This document shows, piece after piece, positions 1 to 4,955 of a DNA stretch of 6,775 nt. The notes beneath the pieces are model-generated. The model searched no databases, was not told where the DNA came from, and saw only the letters and a program-made list of their open reading frames with translations. The DNA is from Longimicrobium sp. (GTDB lineage: Bacteria > Gemmatimonadota > Gemmatimonadetes > Longimicrobiales > Longimicrobiaceae). How positions within the stretch are numbered: position 1 is the stretch's first letter; the number at the start of each line of letters is the position of its first letter. The stretch covers positions 1 to 6,775 of the forward strand of contig JAUJMI010000207.1 of the NCBI GenBank assembly GCA_030446945.1, in the 5' to 3' direction. The translations under genes and the position numbers were made by a program.

Positions 1-5
1 GATAA

Positions 6-53
6 AAGTGCGTGAGTGCGTTCGATCCAGCGCATTGACGCACCAACGCACTT
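6..53. repeat. Imperfect inverted repeat built from AGTGCGT units
   Basis: AAGTGCGTGAGTGCGT (6-21) faces ACGCACCAACGCACTT (38-53). 14 of 16 positions pair, with a two-base mismatch in the middle (14-15 against 44-45) and a 16-base loop. Each arm holds two copies of an AGTGCGT-like heptamer. It lies 5 bases beyond the stop codon of the lipoprotein gene, so it could end or stabilise that transcript. There is no clear T-run, so a dispersed intergenic repeat is as likely as a terminator. Confidence 0.55.
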
Positions 54-58
54 CCATC

Positions 59-427
59 CTACCGCCTCCCCACCCCGGGCGGAATCGTAATCGTCACCCG
101 CTGGCCGGGGCGGACGTACATCTCGAAGCTGCTCGCCGTCTGCTGGTTGCCGATGGGATCGGCCACGAAGCGGAGGGAGCGGCCGAGCCCCACCACCGAT
201 TCGGGAATGCGCAGGTTGGTGCCGGAGGTGGCACCCACCATCCCCAGGCGCCGGCGGGCGCCGCTCCCGGTTTCCACCACGAAGATGGTCATGTCCATCC
301 AGGCCTGGTTCTCCACGCGCAGGGTGGCGCCCTGGCCGCCCGGGGCGACGCCCCCCGGCTGCCGGGACGGCGTGCACCCCGCCGCCAGCAGAAGGAGCGC
401 GAGAACGAAGAAGAAACGAGTACGCAT
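59..427 (-). CDS. Small secreted lipoprotein of unknown function
   Basis: A 122-residue protein with a classic lipoprotein signal peptide: MRTRF, a hydrophobic run (FFFVLALLLLAAG) and a lipobox LAAGC with Cys18 as the predicted lipidated residue. The mature part, about 104 residues, starts with a Ser/Pro/Gly-rich linker and then looks beta-rich (alternating hydrophobics such as ATLRVENQAWMDMTIFVV and QRVTITIPPGV). This is compatible with a small beta-sandwich, but I recognise no family. The start at 427 was chosen over the in-frame ATG at 436 because AGGATGAG lies a few bases upstream of it. The 436 start would only add MRS and keep the signal peptide. It is the last gene of the minus-strand series, 51 bases beyond the small membrane protein, with a GC-rich hairpin between them, so it may be attenuated or have its own promoter. 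Lipoprotein status is strong; the function is unknown. Confidence 0.8.
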   Translation of the reverse strand: MRTRFFFVLALLLLAAGCTPSRQPGGVAPGGQGATLRVENQAWMDMTIFVVETGSGARRRLGMVGATSGTNLRIPESVVGLGRSLRFVADPIGNQQTASSFEMYVRPGQRVTITIPPGVGRR

Positions 428-442
428 CGATCTCATCCTGGT

Positions 443-470
443 AAAAGGAAGGCCGCGGAGCTCGCGCGGC
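443..470 (-). terminator. Possible weak terminator or attenuator
   Basis: Read on the minus strand, GCCGCG (470-465), a 7-base loop, CGCGGC (457-452), then CTTCCTTTT (451-443). The 6-bp all-GC stem followed by a pyrimidine/T tract resembles an intrinsic terminator between the small membrane protein and the lipoprotein gene. The stem is short and the T-tract broken, so partial read-through is likely if it works at all. Confidence 0.3.
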
Positions 471-478
471 TGGCCCGG

Positions 479-682
479 CTACCTGCCGGGATACGGGAGC
501 ATCGGTACCTGCCAGCGGCGGAAGAGCGCCAGCCCCACCATCACCAGCAGGAGAAGGGCGAACAGGATCATCGTTCCGTACAGGCACCCGGTGAGTCCGC
601 AGCCGCCGGGCGGCGTGCGGTTCGGCCTGGGCTCCGGCGGAAGCGGGACGATGCCGTCCGGGAGGTCGTCGTGTTGCCGCAA
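479..682 (-). CDS. Small single-pass membrane protein, unknown function
   Basis: A 67-residue reading frame with a Pro/Gly-rich, partly acidic N-terminus (about 1-35, including GGCGLTGCLYG). It has one strong hydrophobic segment at about 37-53 (TMILFALLLLVMVGLALF), then RRW and a short C-terminal tail. The positive charges after the helix suggest the C-terminus is cytoplasmic (positive-inside rule). The only start giving the full frame is TTG at 682, with no convincing ribosome binding site. An internal ATG at codon 38 would leave 30 residues that are almost all membrane segment. The frame begins 21 bases after the stop of the SDR gene, in the same frame as that stop, so translation could depend on re-initiation. 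The hydrophobic segment, and the lack of such a pattern in the other frames, favours a real gene. The start codon is uncertain and no family is recognised. Confidence 0.55.
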   Translation of the reverse strand: MRQHDDLPDGIVPLPPEPRPNRTPPGGCGLTGCLYGTMILFALLLLVMVGLALFRRWQVPMLPYPGR

Positions 683-703
683 GCGTGGCCGGGTTGCGAG
701 GGT

Positions 704-1381
704 TCAGCGGCCGAGCCGCTCGATCTGGTCCGACTCCACGAAGACGGTGCCGCGCACCCCTTCCGTCGCCAGCCGCACCAGCGCCGCGGCGACCGTCGCC
801 GCGTGGATCGCGCGGTACTTCCGCAGTCGTCCCCGGAGCAGCGGAGAGAGGAGCGGCGCCACCTTCTGGGCCCGCGCCTCCGCGGGGCGCCTCTCCGCGC
901 GTATCCCCAGGAGGAGCGAGGGCCGCAGGAGCGCCACCCCGGCGAACGGGAGCGCCGCGACCGCCGCCTCCGTCTCCCCCTTTACGCGGTTGTAGAAGAC
1001 GCGCGACCCGGCATCCGCCCCCGCCGCGGAGACGAGGAGAAAGTGCCGCGCCCCCGCCCCCGACGCCACCCGGGCGGCGTGCACTGGAAGATCGTGGTCC
1101 ACGCGCCGGAACGCTTCCTGTGACCCCGCGGCGCGGATGGTGGTTCCCAGGCAGCAGAATACGTCCGCCCCGCCGAAGGCCGAAGTGTGCTCGTCCAGCA
1201 GCCGCTCGACCTCGCCCACGCGCTGGTCCAGCCGGGGGTGCGCCCGCCCGCTCGCCCGCCGCCCCAGCACGGTCACCCGCCCGTACTCCGCATCACCCAG
1301 CAGCAGGTCCAGGCAGTGGCCGCCCACCAGCCCCGTCGCGCCCAGGAGCACTGCGGCACCTTGCGAATCCGGCGCGTTCAT
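704..1381 (-). CDS. Atypical SDR, TIP30/HTATIP2-like NAD(P)-binding protein
   Basis: A 225-residue Rossmann-fold protein. The N-terminal strand and glycine motif are LLGATGLVG (12-20), the nucleotide-binding GxxGxxG. CLGTT (77-81) follows the next core strand, as in the TIP30/HTATIP2 branch of atypical short-chain dehydrogenases. A serine region VSAAGAD (117-123) and Y130-N-R-V-K134 give the YxxxK pair typical of SDR catalytic centres, and LLRPSLLLG (151-159) matches the RPxxLxG motif of the extended/atypical families. The length is normal for these small NAD(P)H-binding proteins. It is probably cytoplasmic, with no signal or membrane segment. The substrate cannot be predicted: members are annotated as oxidoreductases, epimerase-like proteins or regulators. 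The ATG shares ATGA with the stop of the upstream PIN toxin gene and has no ribosome binding site of its own, pointing to translational coupling. The start is also right by family, with 13 residues before the glycine motif. Confidence 0.85.
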   Translation of the reverse strand: MNAPDSQGAAVLLGATGLVGGHCLDLLLGDAEYGRVTVLGRRASGRAHPRLDQRVGEVERLLDEHTSAFGGADVFCCLGTTIRAAGSQEAFRRVDHDLPVHAARVASGAGARHFLLVSAAGADAGSRVFYNRVKGETEAAVAALPFAGVALLRPSLLLGIRAERRPAEARAQKVAPLLSPLLRGRLRKYRAIHAATVAAALVRLATEGVRGTVFVESDQIERLGR

Positions 1382-1815
1382 GGTGTCGCGTCGAGAACGG
1401 CGAGCAAGCCTTGCTCGCCGTAGCTGATGATGTTCGGGTCACGGGTGACCAGTGTCGCCCCCAGGTGCCGCGCTGTGGCGATCAGGATGCGATCCGCCGG
1501 ATCCCCGTGCAAGGTTCCAGGGAGAGAACTGCTGTCCAGCGCGACTTCGGGCGAGAGTTCCGCCACCCGCACCCCCGGCACTCCGAGCGCGCGCCGCACC
1601 CAATCCCGTATCCCGCGGGAGAGCGTGAGACGCCCCTTCGCTTCCAGCATACCGATTTCCGAGATCGAGATGGCAGAGACCCATACCCGTCCATCGGCCT
1701 GAGCCCGTTCAACCTCCTCCAGCACTCTCGCGGGCACCTCGTGAGCTCGCCCCTCCATCACCCAGATCCAGACGTGGGTGTCGAGGAGAAGTGAAGCGGT
1801 GGCCTCTTCAGGCAT
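1378..1815 (-). CDS. vapC: PIN-domain toxin, VapC-like, of a type II toxin-antitoxin pair
   Basis: A 145-residue PIN-domain protein, the usual size for VapC-like toxins, which are Mg2+-dependent ribonucleases that typically cut tRNA or rRNA. The acidic residues expected of the fold are present: Asp12 in LLLDTHVWIW, Glu53 in ISISEIGMLEAKG, Asp105/Asp108 in HGDPADRILIATA, and Asp126 in LVTRDPNI. The set looks complete, so the toxin is probably active. The chosen ATG at 1815 overlaps the antitoxin stop by 8 bases (ATGCCTGA) and has GAGGAG about ten bases upstream. The frame is open back to 1887, but those extra 24 codons lie inside the antitoxin gene and precede the conserved DTHVW strand without family support. 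The stop overlaps the next gene in ATGA. Activity should be blocked by the Phd/YefM-type protein encoded just upstream. The RNA target cannot be read from sequence. Confidence 0.92.
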   Translation of the reverse strand: MPEEATASLLLDTHVWIWVMEGRAHEVPARVLEEVERAQADGRVWVSAISISEIGMLEAKGRLTLSRGIRDWVRRALGVPGVRVAELSPEVALDSSSLPGTLHGDPADRILIATARHLGATLVTRDPNIISYGEQGLLAVLDATP

Positions 1816-2104
1816 CCGCGTCCCACTCCTCGTCGATCGGAGATATGAGATCTCCGTACGCCGTGACGCTCCCAGCCAGGTAGCCAACCATGGACACGGG
1901 GGACTCTTCGAATGGAACGAGCTTGGCCACGGGGCGTCCGTAGCGTGTGATTACCACTTCTCCGCGTTCCTGCCTCACCTGTTCGATGAGCTGCAGACAG
2001 TGTGTCTTGAAGTCTCCCGCGGGCACCCAACCGGCCTCGCTCTCGGCGTAGGGCGGGGCTATCTCCCGGACACTCTGGCGCGGACGCTTCTTCGGCTCGT
2101 GCAT
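1808..2104 (-). CDS. Phd/YefM-family antitoxin
   Basis: A 98-residue antitoxin. Residues about 25-67 form the Phd/YefM fold used for dimerisation and DNA binding: GWVPAGDFKTHCLQLIEQV, then GEVVITRYGRPVAKLVPFE, with the family's ITRxGRPVAKLVP strand pair. The C-terminal 25 residues (GSVTAYGDLISPIDEEWDA) are the acidic toxin-neutralising tail commonly seen in antitoxins paired with PIN toxins. The start at 2104 is fixed by a near-perfect ribosome binding site, AAAGGAGG (2116-2109), four bases before the ATG. An open frame continues to 2167 but runs through the promoter region and is not credible. The gene comes first in the operon and the toxin start overlaps its end, the usual order for a type II pair. 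By family precedent, the antitoxin with toxin bound probably represses its own promoter. The 70 bases upstream contain a palindrome and direct repeats suited to this. Confidence 0.93.
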   Translation of the reverse strand: MHEPKKRPRQSVREIAPPYAESEAGWVPAGDFKTHCLQLIEQVRQERGEVVITRYGRPVAKLVPFEESPVSMVGYLAGSVTAYGDLISPIDEEWDADA

Positions 2105-2108
2105 ACGG

Positions 2109-2116
2109 CCTCCTTT
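2109..2116 (-). promoter_or_regulatory. Strong Shine-Dalgarno of the antitoxin gene
   Basis: AAAGGAGG on the minus strand, four bases before the ATG at 2104. It is the best ribosome binding site in the window and decides the antitoxin start. Strong translation of the antitoxin relative to the toxin is expected in such operons. Confidence 0.85.
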
Positions 2117-2125
2117 CCGACCAAC

Positions 2126-2153
2126 AAAATACAACCAACAATTCGCCGAACAA
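2126..2153 (-). promoter_or_regulatory. Candidate sigma70-type promoter of the toxin-antitoxin operon
   Basis: On the minus strand, TTGTTC (2153-2148) and TATTTT (2131-2126) are separated by 16 bases. They match the TTGACA and TATAAT consensus at 3 and 4 of 6 positions. Transcription would start near 2119, leaving a short leader that contains the ribosome binding site. By hand count, 2111-2160 is 44% GC, in strong contrast to the GC-rich surroundings. The placement fits well, but the match is modest and the group's sigma-factor preferences may differ. Confidence 0.4.
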
Positions 2154-2159
2154 GCTTGT
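2150..2159. promoter_or_regulatory. Candidate autoregulatory operator palindrome
   Basis: ACAAGCTTGT is a perfect 10-base palindrome overlapping the candidate -35 box of the antitoxin operon. Phd/YefM antitoxins are known to bind palindromes in their own promoters, so this is a natural operator candidate. Three TTGTT(C/G)G-type copies on the minus strand (2153-2147, 2141-2135, 2127-2121), spaced 12 and 14 bases apart, may be further half-sites. Confidence 0.4.
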
Positions 2160-2173
2160 CGGGTCACCGCGGC

Positions 2174-4591
2174 TCACTCGCCGTACAGCCCGCGGTAGAG
2201 GGCGATGTTGCGGGTGAGGATCTTCACGTAGTCGCGCGTCTCCTCGAAGGGGATTCGCTCGGTGAACAGCTCCGGGTCGCGCGCCTCGGGGAATCGCCGC
2301 CACCGCGTTACGCGCACCGGCCCCGCGTTGTACGCCGAGAAGACGTACGGCAGGTTTCGGTCGTAGGTGCGCATCTGCGACGCCAGGTAGCGGATCCCGA
2401 GGTGGACGTTGATCTCCGGGTTGTACAGCATCTCCGTCTCCCACCCGCGGATCCCGGCGCCGGCGGCGAGGCCGCGCCCGGTGGCGGGCATCACCTGCAT
2501 CAGCCCCAGCGCGCCCACCGGCGAGCGCGCACGCGCCCTGAAGACCGATTCCTGCCGGGTGAGCGCCGCCACCAGGAACGGGTCCAGCCCGCGCTCGCGC
2601 GACTCCGCCTCGATGATCGGGCGGTACTGGAGGGGATAGAGGATCCGGAGGAGGCGCGCGTTCGGCTTCTCCCCCTTCGCCTCCAGCGCCCGCGCGATGC
2701 GCACGCCGTGGATCGTCCACCCGCGCGCGGCCAGCGCCTCGCCCAGGGCGTAACGCGTGGGGATGTCCTCGGGGGCGGTGCGCACCACGCGATCGACCTC
2801 CGCGTCCGCATCGGAGTGCATGCCGGCCTCGCGCAGGAGGTCCGCGGCCGCGAGGGCGTCGGCCATGCGGGCGGCGAGATCGCGGTCCACCGGGGGAGCG
2901 GGGTCCAGCGCGGCGGGCCAGTACGGGGTGTTCAGCCGCCGCGCGGCGAGCACCGTGTAGTACGACACGGGAGCGCGGGTGCGGAGCTCGGCCCAGCGCT
3001 CGCGCGCCGCGGCGGCGTTCCCCGCAGCCTGGTGCGCGCGCCCTGCCCAGTACGTCGCCTGCGCCCACCCCTCCGTCTCGCGGGTGCGCGCGCGGAGGCC
3101 GTCCCACAGCCGCGCCGCCCCGGCCGCGTCGCCGCGCAGGAGCGCCGCGCCGCCCACACGCATCGATGCCAGCGCCGCGCGTGGGCTGGACGGATGCCGT
3201 TCCATCACCTGCCGGTAGGCCGCGAGCGCCTCGGCGTCGCCGCCGGCGTCGTCGTCCAGGTCGGCCATCAGGTAGAGGCCGTCGGCGGCCTCGGGCGCAT
3301 TCGGATAGCGGGACGCCAGCTCCGCGAACGCGGCGCGCGCGCTCCCGGGGGCCCCGCGCAGCCGCGCGCGTCCCAGGAAGTACAGCGCGAGAGGCCCGGT
3401 TGGGGCCGCCGCGCGCGTGATGGGAGCCAGCGCGGTGGCGGCATCGGCGTGCCGGCCCGCGGCGAAGAGCGCGCGGCCCATGCGCAGCTGCACGGCGTCT
3501 CGCTCGGCGGCGCTGCCCGCGCCGGTCGCGAGCCAGGCGCGGAAGTGGCCCGCCGCCCGGGCCGGGGCGCCGCGCCCCAGCCAGGTTTCCGCCAGCGCCA
3601 TCCGGTCCGCGGGGGTGAGGCCGCCGAGTCGCTCCAGCCCCTCGGCTGCCTCCGCCGCGCCCGCGCTGGTGGGAGCAGCCGCAAGCGCCGTGCGGAAGTC
3701 CTGGCGGGCCGCATCGGCATCCCCGGCGGCGACGGCGGCGCGGCCGGCGGCGGCGCGGACCGCGGCCCGGTCCGGCTCCGAACCGGCCTGCGCTCCCAGC
3801 GCGAGCACCCGCTCGCGCCCGGCACGCGGGTCGCGGGCACGGATGTACGCATCCACCACCGCGGCCGCCGCGCGCCCGGACGGCACCTGCGCCGCGGACG
3901 AAATGAAGCGCCGGACGCGCGCGGTGTCTCCCGCGGGCGCGAGCGCTTCGGCGGCCAGGAGCGCCGCCCACCCCGCCGCCGCGGAGGAGCCGGGGCCCAT
4001 TCGCCCCAGCGCGGCCACCCCTTCCTCCGCACGCCCGGCGCGCAGCAGCACCAGCCCGTGCCGCAGCTCCGCGACGGTGCGCTCCGCCTGCGGCGCTCCG
4101 CGCGCGGGGTGGGCGCGCAGATAGCGCGCGTAGGCGTCGGCCGCTTCCGCCCAGCGGCGCTCGTCCTCCCGCGCGCGTCCCAGCAGGTACCACCCGTCAC
4201 CGCCGCCGGCGGTGTCCAGCCACGGCTTCCCCTCCAGAAGCGAGCGAACCGCGTCCCACGCGCCCCACGCGGCGTTGGCGCGCGCCGCCACCAGCACCAG
4301 CTCCGGGTCCGAGTCTGCCTTCACCAGCTCCTGCAGCCGCCGCGACGCCCGCCAGTTGCGCCCCTCGCGCAGCAGCCGGAGGACGTCGGCGGGAAGGTCG
4401 ACGCCGTATGCCGCCGCGGCTTCGGCGGGGGTCGGCGCGCTCCGGACCGGTTCGCGTGCCGCAGTCACCTGGGCGGCGGCCGCGGTCGTTTCGGTGCGTG
4501 GATCGCCCCCGCTCAGCCGCGTGGCCGCCCAGATCAGCGGGAGCAGGAGGAGCATCGCTGCGGCGAGAATGTAGCTCTGACGACGGTTCAT
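2174..4591 (-). CDS. slt: Membrane-anchored Slt70-like lytic transglycosylase with TPR-like solenoid
   Basis: An 805-residue periplasmic murein-cleaving enzyme. Residues 8-24 (ILAAAMLLLLPLIWAAT) after MNRRQ form a signal anchor or signal peptide without a lipobox. Residues about 60-560 are Ala/Arg-rich paired helices resembling TPRs (for example 133-160, 401-430, 437-467, 510-540) and ending in the Slt-type SYYTVLAARRL. Residues about 655-805 are the GH23 transglycosylase domain: Glu681 in LTRQESVF is the expected catalytic acid/base, with GLMQVMPAT (696-704), YNPEINVHLGIRYL (723-736), AYNAGP (753-758) and IPFEETRDYVKIL (780-792). The family cleaves the MurNAc-GlcNAc bond to give 1,6-anhydroMurNAc ends during wall growth, turnover or insertion of envelope machines. 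It is somewhat longer than E. coli Slt70. No good ribosome binding site precedes the ATG at 4591, although the hydrophobic N-terminus directly follows it and supports this start. It has about 360 non-coding bases upstream and 69 before the antitoxin gene, so it is probably monocistronic. Confidence 0.93.
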   Translation of the reverse strand: MNRRQSYILAAAMLLLLPLIWAATRLSGGDPRTETTAAAAQVTAAREPVRSAPTPAEAAAAYGVDLPADVLRLLREGRNWRASRRLQELVKADSDPELVLVAARANAAWGAWDAVRSLLEGKPWLDTAGGGDGWYLLGRAREDERRWAEAADAYARYLRAHPARGAPQAERTVAELRHGLVLLRAGRAEEGVAALGRMGPGSSAAAGWAALLAAEALAPAGDTARVRRFISSAAQVPSGRAAAAVVDAYIRARDPRAGRERVLALGAQAGSEPDRAAVRAAAGRAAVAAGDADAARQDFRTALAAAPTSAGAAEAAEGLERLGGLTPADRMALAETWLGRGAPARAAGHFRAWLATGAGSAAERDAVQLRMGRALFAAGRHADAATALAPITRAAAPTGPLALYFLGRARLRGAPGSARAAFAELASRYPNAPEAADGLYLMADLDDDAGGDAEALAAYRQVMERHPSSPRAALASMRVGGAALLRGDAAGAARLWDGLRARTRETEGWAQATYWAGRAHQAAGNAAAARERWAELRTRAPVSYYTVLAARRLNTPYWPAALDPAPPVDRDLAARMADALAAADLLREAGMHSDADAEVDRVVRTAPEDIPTRYALGEALAARGWTIHGVRIARALEAKGEKPNARLLRILYPLQYRPIIEAESRERGLDPFLVAALTRQESVFRARARSPVGALGLMQVMPATGRGLAAGAGIRGWETEMLYNPEINVHLGIRYLASQMRTYDRNLPYVFSAYNAGPVRVTRWRRFPEARDPELFTERIPFEETRDYVKILTRNIALYRGLYGE

Positions 4592-4698
4592 TCGATGGGA
4601 CGACAGGTGACGGGACGCGCAAATTCCCTTGGGTGCTGGGCTTGCGAATCACGTGCCCCCACGGGGAGCGGCGGGCTCCATGGGTGCCGAGGGCGCCT

Positions 4699-4712
4699 CG
4701 TAGGGGCGCGAT
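4699..4712 (+). repeat. CGTAGGGGCGCGAT repeat, copy 1
   Basis: CGTAGGGGCGCGAT, identical over 14 bases to the start of copy 2 at 4746. Unlike copy 2, it is not followed by the mirrored ATCGCGCCC arm, so it looks like a partial or diverged copy. Confidence 0.6.
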
Positions 4713-4745
4713 GCCGCTCCGGCGCTCGCCTGAACAAAACGAACC

Positions 4746-4770
4746 CGTAGGGGCGCGATTCATCGCGCCC
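4746..4770 (+). repeat. CGTAGGGGCGCGAT repeat, copy 2, with perfect inverted arms
   Basis: CGTA followed by a near-complete palindrome: GGGCGCGAT (4751-4759), TC, ATCGCGCCC (4762-4770). The nine pairs are perfect and would form a very stable hairpin in RNA or single-stranded DNA. It resembles the short dispersed palindromes found in many copies between genes in some high-GC bacteria, though the copy number here cannot be judged from one window. Confidence 0.7.
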
Positions 4771-4812
4771 ACCCTCTCCCTGGCTCGACCGTTGCCCTGC
4801 GCGCAGAGATCC

Positions 4813-4828
4813 CGTAGGGGCAAGCCCC
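4813..4828 (+). repeat. CGTAGGGGC repeat, copy 3
   Basis: CGTAGGGGC (4813-4821), then AA and GCCCC (4824-4828), giving a five-pair GGGGC/GCCCC hairpin, followed by a related GGGCTGCCCG element at 4833-4842. It shares the nine-base head with copies 1 and 2 but has a different arm, as if several repeat subtypes share one head. Confidence 0.55.
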
Positions 4829-4923
4829 ACGCGGGCTGCCCGTGCCATCCCCACGGCGCCGCACGTTCCCCACGCCGCGTCTCTCTGCTCGGATCTCCGT
4901 TCGCCCGGTGTACACAACGAAGA

Positions 4924-4948
4924 AGGGCCAGCCACCGTGGCTGGCCCT
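4924..4948 (-). terminator. Intrinsic terminator of the ABC transporter operon
   Basis: AGGGCCAGCC (4924-4933) pairs perfectly with GGCTGGCCCT (4939-4948) around a five-base loop. Read on the minus strand it lies 7 bases after the stop of the OppF-like gene and is followed by TCTTCGTTGTG, a T-enriched tail. Position, stem strength and orientation all fit termination of the operon. The tail on the other strand is less T-rich. Confidence 0.8.
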
Positions 4949-4955
4949 CCCTTGG

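Larger units (their letters stand above)
4592..4955. other. Non-coding spacer between the ABC ATPase and lytic transglycosylase genes
   Basis: 364 bases without a credible gene on either strand. It holds the terminator of the ABC transporter operon at its right end and three CGTAGGGGC-headed repeats at 4699-4828. It also holds a small hairpin, GGAGC/GCTCC, at 4665-4679. The promoter of the transglycosylase gene must lie here if that gene is independently transcribed, but I find no convincing -10/-35 pair in the 110 bases before its ATG. Confidence 0.6.

Noticed and set aside
8..1123. Long plus-strand frames across the lipoprotein, membrane protein and SDR genes
   Set aside because: Translations are basic and repetitive with no domain. 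The minus strand has a lipobox protein and a Rossmann protein here.
1816..1887. Upstream extension of the toxin gene to a start at 1887
   Set aside because: It would add 24 residues encoded inside the antitoxin gene. The ATG at 1815 has a ribosome binding site and gives the normal PIN-domain length.
2105..2167. Upstream extension of the antitoxin gene to a start at 2167
   Set aside because: It runs through the candidate promoter and the strong ribosome binding site. The extra residues are Cys/Trp-rich and unlike the family.
1758..4193. An 811-codon minus-strand frame overlapping the transglycosylase, and the toxin and antitoxin genes
   Set aside because: Low-complexity Arg/Gly/Ala translation in another frame. 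It covers three recognised genes and has no recognisable motif.
1778..4750. A 990-codon open frame on the plus strand, antisense to the transglycosylase gene
   Set aside because: It is a by-product of very high GC at third codon positions. Its translation is Arg/Ala/Gly/Pro-rich without domains, while the opposite strand encodes a clear GH23 enzyme.
4699..4842. CRISPR array
   Set aside because: The three CGTAGGGGC copies are short, spaced unevenly (47 and 67 bases apart), and continue differently after the shared head. No cas gene is present.
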